Shown: piece by piece, positions 55,438 to 64,000 of the stretch | Numbering within the stretch: position 1 is the first letter of the stretch | How the letters are laid out: each line of letters starts with the position of its first letter | Assembly (NCBI GenBank): GCA_037367355.1 | Contig: CM074696.1 | Location: 3,162,001-3,226,000 of the forward strand | DNA length: 64,000 bases | From: Neoscytalidium dimidiatum | Lineage: Eukaryota > Ascomycota > Dothideomycetes > Botryosphaeriales > Botryosphaeriaceae | Reading direction: 5' to 3' | The notes under the pieces: generated by a model | What the model saw: only the letters and a program-made list of their open reading frames with translations | Told to the model about the DNA's origin: nothing | Database searches by the model: none | Translations under genes and position numbers: made by a program

Positions 55438-56566
55438 TCACTTACCTATCTCAGCATTGATTTCGCTCTTAGCAACCGAGTCTCTTAAGAACTCTTGCAG
55501 CCAAATGGGGAGGCCGCGGACCAGAGGCATTAGAGTGCTTGTGCTTTCTGGAATAAAAAGCTGACCACTCTTTCCACTCAGAATCTGTTTCACCATGACA
55601 TCGGCCACATCCTTGGGTTCCAGGAGCGGGGGTGCCTTCTTACGCTTCTCCAGATGCTCCTGAAAATCCGCAATCAGCTTGGTGCGGGTAAAGTGGGGGT
55701 GCACGATGCTCGTCTTGATTTCCGGGCAGCGATATCTGTGCTTGAGCTCCTGATTGAGTGACTCATGCAGCGCCAATATTGCCGCCTTGGAGCAAGAATA
55801 AGAAGACATGGCAGCACCTGACCAGTACGAGGCAAGACTGGCAACAGCCATTACATGGCCTTTTTTCTGCTCCAACATGTCGGGCAAAAACTCTTGGAGC
55901 GTGTTGAATTGGCTGAAAACATTGACGTTGAACACATCGCGGGGTCGTCCGGGTGGTAGGTCCAGGATGGTGTACGGCCTGCCAATTCCGGCGTTGTTGA
56001 TCAGGATAGAAGGTTTTCCAAGAGCTTTACGGATCTTCTCGGCCGCATCGAACACCAAAGGCTGACTGCTAACGTCACATTCGAAAAAGCTGATGTTGGG
56101 CACTGCAAAATGTGAGTAACGGAGTCTAGCGATAGTCTCGACTGCACTCACGGCCCTTGATGCGCTCGGTTGGTGGCTGAATGTCTAGAATTGCAACCTT
56201 GGTTCCATGCGATGCAAGACCCTCGGCGACGTAGGATCCAATGCCATCCGAGCCGCCCGTAATGACTGCCACCTCCTCGGGCCAGTTCCACTTCTTCGCC
56301 TCCACGTCAAATCGCATGAAAGGGTCTGATTTCGGATCCCATAGCCATTTGTTATGCGCAAGCTCGGAGAGCTTTCTGTTGAGCACAGACAAGCAGCCGA
56401 GAGCAAAGAAACCTGCGAAGATCCACGATAAGGCTGAATGGAGAGACCGGGAGACTGGCACGTGAGTGGATCCGTCATCGAGATAACTGTATGAGAGGCG
56501 GGTAAGAGCAAAAGCGATCAGGCAGAACAAAGGCGAGCGCACAAGACTGGCGATACCAGGCGCCAT
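55438..56566 (-). CDS. Membrane short-chain dehydrogenase/reductase (SDR16C/RDH10-like)
   Basis: Exons are 56152-56566 and 55438-56102, giving 359 aa; the 49-nt intron falls in codon C|TG. One or two hydrophobic N-terminal helices (SPLFCLIAFALTRL, WIFAGFFALGCLSVL) would anchor it in the ER or lipid-droplet membrane. The Rossmann cofactor motif TGGSDGIG is at residues 103-110, followed by ILDIQPP and CDVSS. The NNAG motif is at 174-177, and the catalytic set is Ser227, Tyr240 and Lys244 (YSCSK). An acidic residue after the second beta strand (LDI) suggests NAD preference. Similar membrane SDRs act on retinoids, sterols or fatty acyl substrates; the substrate here is unknown. It is transcribed away from the MTG2-like gene from a shared 446-bp spacer. 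Confidence 0.92.
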
Positions 56567-57012
56567 GTTTCTTAGATAGGGGCTATGCTGTGCTAAGAGC
56601 GAGCGGGTTTGGTGGGCTTATTAGGCTGGAAGCGTCAGCACGGTGGAGTCAGTGATGATCTGTTTCAACTCAAGGCAGCGGGCGTGGGTCAGCTATGTCA
56701 GCAGTGCATGACGGTGTGCGAAAGCGAGGCTCAGCGGGTGCACACGCGTCAGCTGGTTGGTGGTTGAGTCGCCCGTAGGAAGCGTGGGGAGCAGAAAGTG
56801 AGAGCCGGGGTAACCGGGTTGGCTCTAGTCTAGGCTGCCTGAGGCCTTGTAGCACCGAGAGGCCGCTGCGGGAAACACCTCGAGCCCGAGCGCCCGTGCG
56901 GCCCAATTTTTTGGCTGCGGCCGGTGCTGCACAGCTGCGTCCCGTCATCCACACGCCCAAGTCCGTCTCTTCTACTCAGCATTCCTGGTCCAGCTCCCGC
57001 GCCGCCAGCTGC
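56567..57012. promoter_or_regulatory. Bidirectional promoter region, SDR / MTG2-like
   Basis: This spacer separates two divergent genes and must carry both promoters. No specific motif is claimed. The MTG2-like frame is open back to 56896 but only with a GTG. Confidence 0.5.
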
Positions 57013-58674
57013 ATGCCGCCAGCCCGAGTCCAGCATGTCGCCACGACATTGATGCCTTTCCTCTACCCAGCCATACCCGAACCTCTACTTCATTCAACGC
57101 GGCCGATCCTCTGCCGTCTAAATCGAACTTGTCGCCCCAGATGCCACAGAGGCCTCCACAATGAGGCGCACAGCGAGTCTCAACCTGAAACTGAGGAGCA
57201 CTCCCTCAATCCGTCGCCTGATTCCTACTCGACCGCTCCCTTCGCCGACAAATGCATGTTGATGCTTCACGCAGGGCCGGGCGGTCATGGTTGTGTGTCA
57301 TTCCTCCGCGAAAAGTACATCTCGGAAGGGCCTCCGAATGGCGGCGATGGCGGCACAGGAGGCAGCATATATATCCAGGCCGTACGTGGTGAGACCTCTC
57401 TCCACAAGCTTGCCCGGCGGCGTGAGGTGCGCGCCGGGCGCGGCAAGAACGGCCAGGGCAAGATGCGAGGAGGCGAGCGAGGTGAGGATATCCTCCTCAC
57501 TGTGCCAGTCGGAACTGTCGTCCGAGAGATATGGCGCCACGATCCAATCACGGAAGAGGAAGATCGGATACGACAGGAACGGGCGTTGCGGCGTGCGCAG
57601 AAGGCTACTGGGGAAGAGGTGCCACAACAGGTGCGGCCTGAGAAATGGCTGCTCTTCCCCGGTGCCTCATCTTCACTCTTTACGCGCTCAGATATGCCTA
57701 GATTGCCTGGTCCGCAGCGCTCTGCCATCGCGCACTCGGCACCGAAAGGTCCGGTCAGGTTAGATCTGGACAAGCCAATGGAACGGCCCATGCTCCTGGT
57801 ACCGGGCGCAGTTGGAGGACTGGGGAATCCACACTTCATCAGCAGGACCATGCCGCGACCGCAAATCGCCACGCGTGGGCAGGAAGCCATGAGCTTGGCC
57901 GTGCAGCTGGAACTCAAGCTGCTCGCCGACGTGGGGCTAGTCGGTCTGCCTAACGCTGGCAAGAGTACTCTCATCCGTGCTCTCAGCAACAGCCGCGCTC
58001 GCGTTGGCGATTGGGCCTTCACCACGCTCCAGCCCAATATCGGAACCGTCGTGCTCGATGACTACAATGGCCGTCCACGCCTGGGCCAGCGCCCCCATGC
58101 TGCGCCGCGCGAGAACTTCACCATCGCCGACATCCCTGGCCTGATCGAAGATGCGCATCTAGATAAAGGGCTAGGATTGGGCTTCCTGAGGCACATTGAG
58201 CGCGCCGCTGTGCTAGCTTTCGTTGTAGATCTCGCAACTGGTAACCCCGTCGCTACGCTGAAGGGCCTCTGGCGCGAGGTCGGCGAGTATGAGACGTTGC
58301 GCGGGCAGGAGCTCAACGCTGAGACCCAGCGGTCTATGTCAGAGCGTCCCTCTGCGCGGTCCTCGACGTCGGATGTCTTCGAGCCGTCGGCTGCACTGGA
58401 CTTAGAACCGTTGGCGCTGCCGCCCATGTCTGCGAAACCGTGGTTTGTGGTCGCGACGAAGGCGGATCTGAAGGGCACGCAGGAGAAGTTCGCTGCTTTG
58501 AAAGCATACCTGAAGGAGGTAGCTGTTGGCGAGGTCGCGCATCCCAGTGGCAAGAAGAATGCATGGAAGAAGAAGGTAGATGTTGTGCCGGTGAGTGCCA
58601 TCAACGGCAAGGGAGGAGGGACGGAGAGGATTAAGGATGTAGTAGTTGGACTGCTGGAGGATGAGGGATTGTAG
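57013..58674 (+). CDS. Mitochondrial Obg-family GTPase (Mtg2-like)
   Basis: Single exon of 553 aa from the ATG at 57013. The first ~70 residues are Arg-rich and lack acidic residues, as in a mitochondrial presequence. The Obg fold follows, with Gly-rich blocks DKCMLMLHAGPGGHGCVSFL, GGDGGTGGSIYI, and RRREVRAGRGKNGQGKMRGG. The G domain shows GLPNAGKST (G1, ~311-319), TTLQPNIGTV (G2), DIPGLI (G3), TKAD (G4) and SAI (G5). An acidic/Arg insertion of ~40 residues interrupts the Obg domain, and another Ser-rich insertion lies between G3 and G4. Mtg2 and bacterial ObgE associate with the large ribosomal subunit and are needed for its late assembly. The assignment is firm; an upstream start cannot be excluded. 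Confidence 0.92.
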   Translation: MPPARVQHVATTLMPFLYPAIPEPLLHSTRPILCRLNRTCRPRCHRGLHNEAHSESQPETEEHSLNPSPDSYSTAPFADKCMLMLHAGPGGHGCVSFLREKYISEGPPNGGDGGTGGSIYIQAVRGETSLHKLARRREVRAGRGKNGQGKMRGGERGEDILLTVPVGTVVREIWRHDPITEEEDRIRQERALRRAQKATGEEVPQQVRPEKWLLFPGASSSLFTRSDMPRLPGPQRSAIAHSAPKGPVRLDLDKPMERPMLLVPGAVGGLGNPHFISRTMPRPQIATRGQEAMSLAVQLELKLLADVGLVGLPNAGKSTLIRALSNSRARVGDWAFTTLQPNIGTVVLDDYNGRPRLGQRPHAAPRENFTIADIPGLIEDAHLDKGLGLGFLRHIERAAVLAFVVDLATGNPVATLKGLWREVGEYETLRGQELNAETQRSMSERPSARSSTSDVFEPSAALDLEPLALPPMSAKPWFVVATKADLKGTQEKFAALKAYLKEVAVGEVAHPSGKKNAWKKKVDVVPVSAINGKGGGTERIKDVVVGLLEDEGL

Positions 58675-60517
58675 GACCAAGATGACGCTGTACAGTCTAC
58701 GCTCAATGACGATACTCTATCATCAAACTGTGCGATATATCTGACTGTAGGTAGCCTGCACTAGTAAAGAAGATCTGAGATATGTACTACTATTCTGTAA
58801 CTTAGGAATACGTATTCCGTGAGGCAAAGCTCCGACTTACAAATCAAATATAGCATAGCATTAGGAAGCTTTGTTAGCGATCGGTTGCTGGATTATTGGA
58901 TGCACTGCCGCCTTGTGGGACTGTCGGTCGCTGCTGGTGATATACAGAGTTACTTTCGATTCTGAGCAGACGCAAGCGAGAGAGCTTGAGCGGAGTCCAC
59001 ACATTACTCAACGTTAAATAATCGCTTCACTGAACAAGCACTTCGCAGATTCCCATGACCAAGTACTACACATTGAAGTCCCCTTCGACGACACTCCAAC
59101 CTCACCATCCAGAGGCCTCGCACCATCCACCTTAACTGCTCATATGTGCAGCCCCGCCAGCTATGTCCTGACCATTTCCTGTACCATTTGGCAAGACAAT
59201 CTTTGTGATCTTTCGGCTTTTGTATACCATTCATCATGTTAAGGAGCCATGACGCGTGATAATTTCTCAATTTAGAGAAATCCTACTCCACAGGGTCTCT
59301 CCAAAACGTAGCTTGTGCGTGATGGCGTACTCTCGACTAGCTGAAGATGAAGTATTCATTGAAGTGGAACGATATCGCCAAATACAGAAACAGAACCTGT
59401 ATTGTTCGGTACAATCATAGGGATAAGCCCAGGCCAATGGCTGCACCCACCGGCTAAAAAGAGTGCTAATAATGCCGGAGAAGTTTACATTGATGTTCCT
59501 GCTATTGATTTGCTAGGGTGTTTTGTATTTACTGCTAATTCTGGTTGGATATCGTTTGACGGCGCGTAATATGTATCTAGGCACTACCAGCCTATCCGTT
59601 GAGTCTCTGTGAAGGTGAAAATTACAGCTGAATGATAAAAAATGACATATTATATCTCTCTGCCATTTCGGAAAATTTATGTTTACGTTATTGTGCAACC
59701 TCAAGTCGAAAAGGTATGCACTGTAGGCAAATTTTTAGTGAGCATTTGCATAGGTACTACACGAAAAAGCCAAACCACGTACCGTCAATATTTCCACATT
59801 CTTTACAAGAAGTTTATACTCCCTTATCCTTTTCTACTGGTTTTTTTTTTCTTATCCTTTGGACGCGCGTGTTCGCCGGTTGCGTTGAGCGATGGCTACC
59901 CTTTCTTGCTAGTTTCACCTCCACTCAACGTTGGTACCACCACCATTCACTTTGGCAGATTAGGGGAGAATCTGGACACAATGGAAGCTTCAATGGCCGT
60001 AAACGCGGCACATAATTGTCGACTATGAGACTGGTGTGCAGGCTTACGGCGACTTCCTGGTGACTCTCACGGCCATTGATCGGTTGATCAAGGAGTAGTA
60101 GTGTATGCAGCATTCGTCCCTAATGTACCCATCAATGGGGCAGTCACGCGAGTGCGTTTGCGCTTCAACGCTTGCCGCAGCCCAGAACGCGTGCCTTCCT
60201 CCGCTGCGAAACCGGCAGTCGCGAAATCAGGCAGCCACAACATACCATGATCCTCTTTTCTCTCGCGACTGGCCTACTTTCTCTGCTTCTCCCCGCACGT
60301 CCCACGCCTTCGAATTTCGGACTATACAAACAACATCAACTCTCGTACAGTACATCATCCGCAAGCTTTCTGCAAAGCAGCAGACACAGCTTGAGAGCTC
60401 ACTACCTTGAGCCTCGGGTTGGGCCTTGAACTCCACCTTTACCTATTGCTGTGTTCCCTGACTGTTCGCGCACTCTACTTTTCACGGACTCACAGCAAGG
60501 TAGGCAACTAACACACC
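58675..60517. other. AT-rich spacer, no supported gene
   Basis: These 1.8 kb lie between the MTG2-like and F-box-like genes, both plus. Short ORFs lack coding character. The last ~150 bases before 60518 are C/A-rich and probably form the 5' leader of the next gene. Confidence 0.45.
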
Positions 60518-61738
60518 ATGCTTCAGAAATATGAGCTAACCACTGAGCAGCTCCAGAAGCAGAAAATCATGGTTGACAATAAGACGGAAATCGACATTCG
60601 CCGCAGATCTTCACGCCTACTCGATCGTACCACCATGAGCCGTGCAAGGCCTGAAGCAACTCTTCTGGGAATTCCTATAGAGATCCGCCTTATGATCTTT
60701 GGCAATCTCCTGCCCTCTGTCAGCAGCAAAGATCGGGTCCCAAGGCCAGTCTGCCACAACTCCAGCAAGCATGACTGTGCGCTAAGCACATCCGCTACCG
60801 ACGTCGAGCCTCGCGGCTATCTTGCTTTACTATTGGTTTGCCGTACCATATACAACGAGGCGGCAGACGCGCTATATAAGCCCATTATGCGACCTGAAGG
60901 AACGGAGAGCAGTATGGCGCAGATCACCATCTCGTCCGATGCGATTCGCTTGACAAATTTCCCTGGCATGTTTTGTCGCAATCACCAAGCCTACAGAGCC
61001 GGGACCGCTGGCGTCTTTCAGAGGATCAAGGAACTTCATATCTCCATTTTCGCCAGTTTGGAGTGGGGCATGGGTTGTGTGTGCTGCGGAGAGTGGCACT
61101 CTATGTTTGATGACGATGGCCCGCAGACTCTTGGCCTCGACGACAAGAGTCAAGCGATCGACAATGTTCGGTGGCTCGCAGAGCAGTTGAGGGGCTCTCG
61201 CAATCTCAAACATCTCACAATCTGTGTTGACTGGGACTATGACCTGGAGCTCTGGGACAACGAGCCAACATTGGAAGACTCGGCATCCCTGCTCAAGCCG
61301 TTCAAATCGCTCCGGAATATCGACGAACTGACGCTCTCGAGTCTTGGCACATTTGTGGAGCTAGTAGTGGAAAATGGTGATCTGGATGAAGGTAACATCG
61401 CAGAATGGGAGGAAATAGTCGCCTACAAGACGAAGATGAAAGACATTTTGGGAAGTAATGCCGCTCTCAAGGAGAACCCGATACCTCTTCCGACCTGGCT
61501 GAGCTTCAAGCAGACAGTGAACCGCCTCACTGTATTTGCTCCCCAAGTCGACACCCAAAAGTATCTCCGACAGGCAGCATCTGCTGTCGCCGACCAGGAT
61601 AAGCCCGCCTTCCAGAAAGCTGCGAACAGCTTATTCAAAGAATGGAGGGAGGAAAAGAAGCAAAGGCAGAAGATTGATCTGAAGTTCTCTGAAGTTCGCC
61701 ACGCTAAGCTACTGGATGTTCCATCAGGGAAGCGCTGA
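60518..61738 (+). CDS. F-box-like fungal protein
   Basis: Single exon of 406 aa. A short basic N-terminus is followed at about residues 48-120 by ATLLGIPIEIRLMIFGNLLP and YLALLLVCRTIYNEAADALY. This pair (LP/IP-x-EIR-x-xI near the start and LL-x-xCR-x-xxxEA-x-xxLY after a loop) marks the large fungal F-box-related family. A variable Cys-containing loop separates the two halves. The C-terminal half is helical and Leu-rich (LRGSRNLKHLTICVDWDYDL), ending in a charged Lys/Glu stretch. Such proteins may act as substrate receptors of SCF ubiquitin ligases, but many are uncharacterised, and the function here is inferred from family only. The broken relative 1.1 kb downstream shows the same pattern. 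Confidence 0.75.
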   Translation: MLQKYELTTEQLQKQKIMVDNKTEIDIRRRSSRLLDRTTMSRARPEATLLGIPIEIRLMIFGNLLPSVSSKDRVPRPVCHNSSKHDCALSTSATDVEPRGYLALLLVCRTIYNEAADALYKPIMRPEGTESSMAQITISSDAIRLTNFPGMFCRNHQAYRAGTAGVFQRIKELHISIFASLEWGMGCVCCGEWHSMFDDDGPQTLGLDDKSQAIDNVRWLAEQLRGSRNLKHLTICVDWDYDLELWDNEPTLEDSASLLKPFKSLRNIDELTLSSLGTFVELVVENGDLDEGNIAEWEEIVAYKTKMKDILGSNAALKENPIPLPTWLSFKQTVNRLTVFAPQVDTQKYLRQAASAVADQDKPAFQKAANSLFKEWREEKKQRQKIDLKFSEVRHAKLLDVPSGKR

Positions 61739-62803
61739 GAAGACGATCCGGAGGGAATGGATTTCTCGAAATTCAGTTGGTCCGATCCCAGCATCGAAAG
61801 GGCGGATCGTGCCGCATACATTCGGTATCTTGAGGGAATCAACAAAGCCGACGGCTGAGTTAAAGAAAGTTAAGGAAGATGTACGGAACTTGGCCTGTGA
61901 GACGCTGGTACCAGACCTTTGCTCTCAATCTTGTTCCAGTACCCGGGAATTTAGGTCTTTTCGCGTATATTAATGTGCCGTTCTAAGGTTTGAGTTGGGT
62001 TACGTGTAAGATACGTAGCAGGGTTGCTCTGTTTAGGGTTCAAGCGGAGTCAGTAGCCGGCACGGCTTGCTTTTGTCTGTGGTTGTTCTTTTGCTGCTTC
62101 CAAATTTCCTAGATATCAATCACGGAACGATTATGCAGTGTATTATGGTGTTAGAGGGGTCTCGACTGTACCACTACTTGCTTCATCATTGAAATTTTTT
62201 TTGAGCTTACATAAGACCGACCGGAATTCGAAAGTCACTGTCGTTGAGGATGATGCTGTGTGATTGTACAACGGTTGGTGTGGTGCTAATAAGTCTTCCA
62301 AGATTCTCGTTGATCTATCCAACTCAAAGTGTTTTCTAACATTCTGGATGGATGCATGGCGATTAGTCCGTTGAAGTAACGCTGTATGCCACCAATTCTA
62401 GACCAAAAAAGCGGGACTAACAACTCTCTTGTAGACCAATGTGTAGTGAACACCCTTGCAATGGGGCGTAGATATCTATTTATCTCTTGATATGAGAGCA
62501 TTAAGGTTTCGTGGGTAATTTGTTTGTCGCCATGTGCGTCCCCGATTAGATAGCCGGACCGGTTGTGGGCGCCTTTCCGTTCTACGCCAGCCACAATCTG
62601 CATTTTTACATCCTATCTCCACCATTCCGCCTCTGACTTGCCGCTCTCCGCAACAAGTGATCTCTCCTCAAGGCTGACCTTTCATCACCTCATTTCCACG
62701 CTACGTTGCCTCCGTTCACCTCACCACGAGCCTCGAAAGGTCCACTGATTTGCGCAGGCACGTTACTTCCACCTAAACCTGATTTGCTACTACTCAACTA
62801 TCG
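61739..62803. other. Spacer, no supported gene
   Basis: Lies between the intact F-box-like gene and its broken relative. Stop codons are frequent in all frames and no coding pattern is seen. Confidence 0.45.
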
Positions 62804-63909
62804 ATGTATAACATGTCAGCTGTAGACATCGGTACTGAAATCCACCCCGGGTGCCAGTCGTGGACGTCAGCATCATTTTTGCATTTTTCCCCCCCTTCGA
62901 CCTGCCTGTGAAGATTCGCATCTGGGTCTATGACAATTACCTCCCAATGGCACTCACTGCGCCAACAGATGATATCGAAACTTCTTGCAGAGGTATCTTT
63001 CACTCTGTAAGTGAGGGGGACGACATGAATGAAACTGAGGCACATAGATACCTCGCCTTACTTCAACTGCGCCAACAGATGATATCGAAACTTCTTGCAG
63101 AGGTATCTTTCACTCTGTAAGTGAGGGGGACGACATGAATGAAACTGAGGCACATAGATACCTCGCCTTACTTCTCACATGCAAGACGGCGTACGAGGAG
63201 GCTAGCGATATCTTGTACAGCCCAGCATGGTCCCATGCCGAATTTTCCTCTCACAGAAATTGAGGTTCACGTGTAATCTCACACTGTCGCCATCCGCTGA
63301 TACGAAATGTGCTGTATCGCACGCTGTACGTTTCGAGATGATACCATATTCGTTTTCGCGAAACATTGCTATGCTGTGGTGAGCATTTACATGGATGCCC
63401 GGAGACTATGATTTCAAGAGAGTTCTTGGTTGAGATTAAGTTAGAGAGAATATCTATTGGGTAGTCAAGCTGTGAAATCTCGGATTTACGTTGCAAGGCA
63501 ACGTGGAGAGGAGGAAGTTTAAGATATCTAAAAGAAATTCACGTCAGCTCTTGACTGGAAATGAGCCTGTAGAAGAGCCATTAATGTCTTTTTCTGTCTG
63601 GCTAAAGCTGCGAAATCTCCTTATGCGTACTATGCACACAGCCCCATCGCGGTGGAGGGAGGTGCTTAGAGGGCCATGGAGAGCTCCCAGAATGCTTACA
63701 GCAATGGAAACGGAGAGCAGACGCGGCATGTGCTGAAATGGGCTCGCTCCCTTCGGCTCAAAGACATGGAGAAGCGGCAGGCCATCACTACTGATTTCAG
63801 AATATTTGCTGACGCGATTATGGGCGGATATGCTAGTCTGACACTTGTGTCTGGTTCTGGAGAGGCGGATGCAGATGAGGATGAAGAGATGTTGGAAGAT
63901 GCCTTGTGA
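62804..63909 (+). pseudogene. Broken F-box-like gene with frameshifts
   Basis: From an ATG at 62804 the frame (MYNMSAVDIGTEIHPG) runs to a C7 run at 62889-62895. Past it the family-like sequence FDLPVKIRIWVYDNYLP continues in another frame. After RYLALL the frame is shifted again by a 110-bp tandem duplication. Beyond the second copy the expected LLTCKTAYEEASDILYSPAW follows, then a stop near 63262. Stops fill 63270-63670. A last open piece at 63676-63909 (ESSQNAYSNGNGEQ, then KWARSLRLKDMEKRQ, acidic end) may be its former C-terminus. Pairing of LPVKIRIWVYDNYLP with RYLALLLTCKTAYEEASDIL matches the intact gene at 60.5 kb. I describe the breaks as they stand and cannot exclude a sequencing error in the C run. 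Confidence 0.6.
62956..63175. repeat. Perfect 110-bp direct tandem duplication
   Basis: Positions 62956-63065 recur at 63066-63175 (offset exactly 110), with no mismatch seen from CTGCGCCAAC through CGCCTTACTTC. The unit length is not a multiple of three, so it shifts the reading frame of the host pseudogene. Confidence 0.93.
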
Positions 63910-64000
63910 CGAAAATTGGAACCATACCATGACAACGAGATACACGGATAGATAGTCGAGTGATCTGCAGATTTATCATAGCTGTTCGGTAGATGAGTCT
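63910..64000. other. Right edge, nothing recognised
   Basis: Short AT-rich sequence to the window end. Confidence 0.4.

Noticed and set aside
1..64000. CRISPR arrays, prokaryotic operons, insertion sequences
   Set aside because: The window is eukaryotic with spliceosomal introns. No regularly spaced repeats, transposase genes or terminal inverted repeats were found.
1..64000. A secondary-metabolite or other dedicated gene cluster
   Set aside because: The genes belong to unrelated housekeeping pathways. No synthase, P450 or tailoring set is present, despite one MFS transporter near one Zn2Cys6 regulator.

Overview
The window looks like nuclear DNA of a filamentous ascomycete (Pezizomycotina, possibly a dothideomycete; the class is an inference). 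Genes carry short spliceosomal introns, mostly 45-100 nt, with GTAAGT/GTGAGT-like donors and CTAAC/CTGAC branch sites. The proteins include fungal types: Zn(II)2Cys6 and fungal C2H2 regulators, a wall-binding surface protein, and small Cys-rich and F-box-like families. Intergenic spacers are long (0.4-3.9 kb). Exon maps were built by hand from splice signals, reading phase and protein-family continuity. Coordinates may be off by a base or two, and start codons are the least certain part.

Layout. 0-6 kb: edge of an unidentified minus-strand gene, a three-exon C2H2 protein, and an S58/DmpA-type peptidase. 6.9-13.9 kb: a PPR1/UaY-like Zn2Cys6 activator and a six-exon MFS transporter, both minus. 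13.9-17.8 kb: a GC-rich, simple-repeat-rich divergent spacer. 17.8-22.2 kb: an FTS/AKTIP-like inactive E2 variant and a von Willebrand A protein, both plus. 22.2-30.3 kb: a gene-poor stretch with two small Cys-rich proteins, one orphan gene and two possible remnants. 30.4-34.3 kb: INCENP/Sli15. 37.8-48.4 kb: an orphan membrane protein, a mitochondrial DEAD-box helicase (Mss116-like), RAD6 and kinesin-1, all plus, then an unexplained ORF past the kinesin stop. 50.8-54.6 kb: a large Ser/Thr-rich surface protein with a Cys-rich wall-binding module. 55.4-58.7 kb: a divergent pair, a membrane SDR and the mitochondrial Obg GTPase Mtg2. 60.5-64 kb: an F-box-like protein and a broken relative carrying a perfect 110-bp tandem duplication.

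The genes do not form an obvious biosynthetic cluster. Several are core housekeeping factors: microtubule transport (kinesin-1, FTS-like), chromosome segregation (INCENP), ubiquitin signalling (Rad6) and mitochondrial RNA/ribosome biogenesis (Mss116-like, Mtg2). The most unusual signals are in the kinesin locus: a start codon split by an intron, a long GC-donor intron open in frame, and an overlapping second-frame ORF ending in a membrane helix. Next come the duplicated pseudogene on the right and the decayed-looking region at 23-28 kb.
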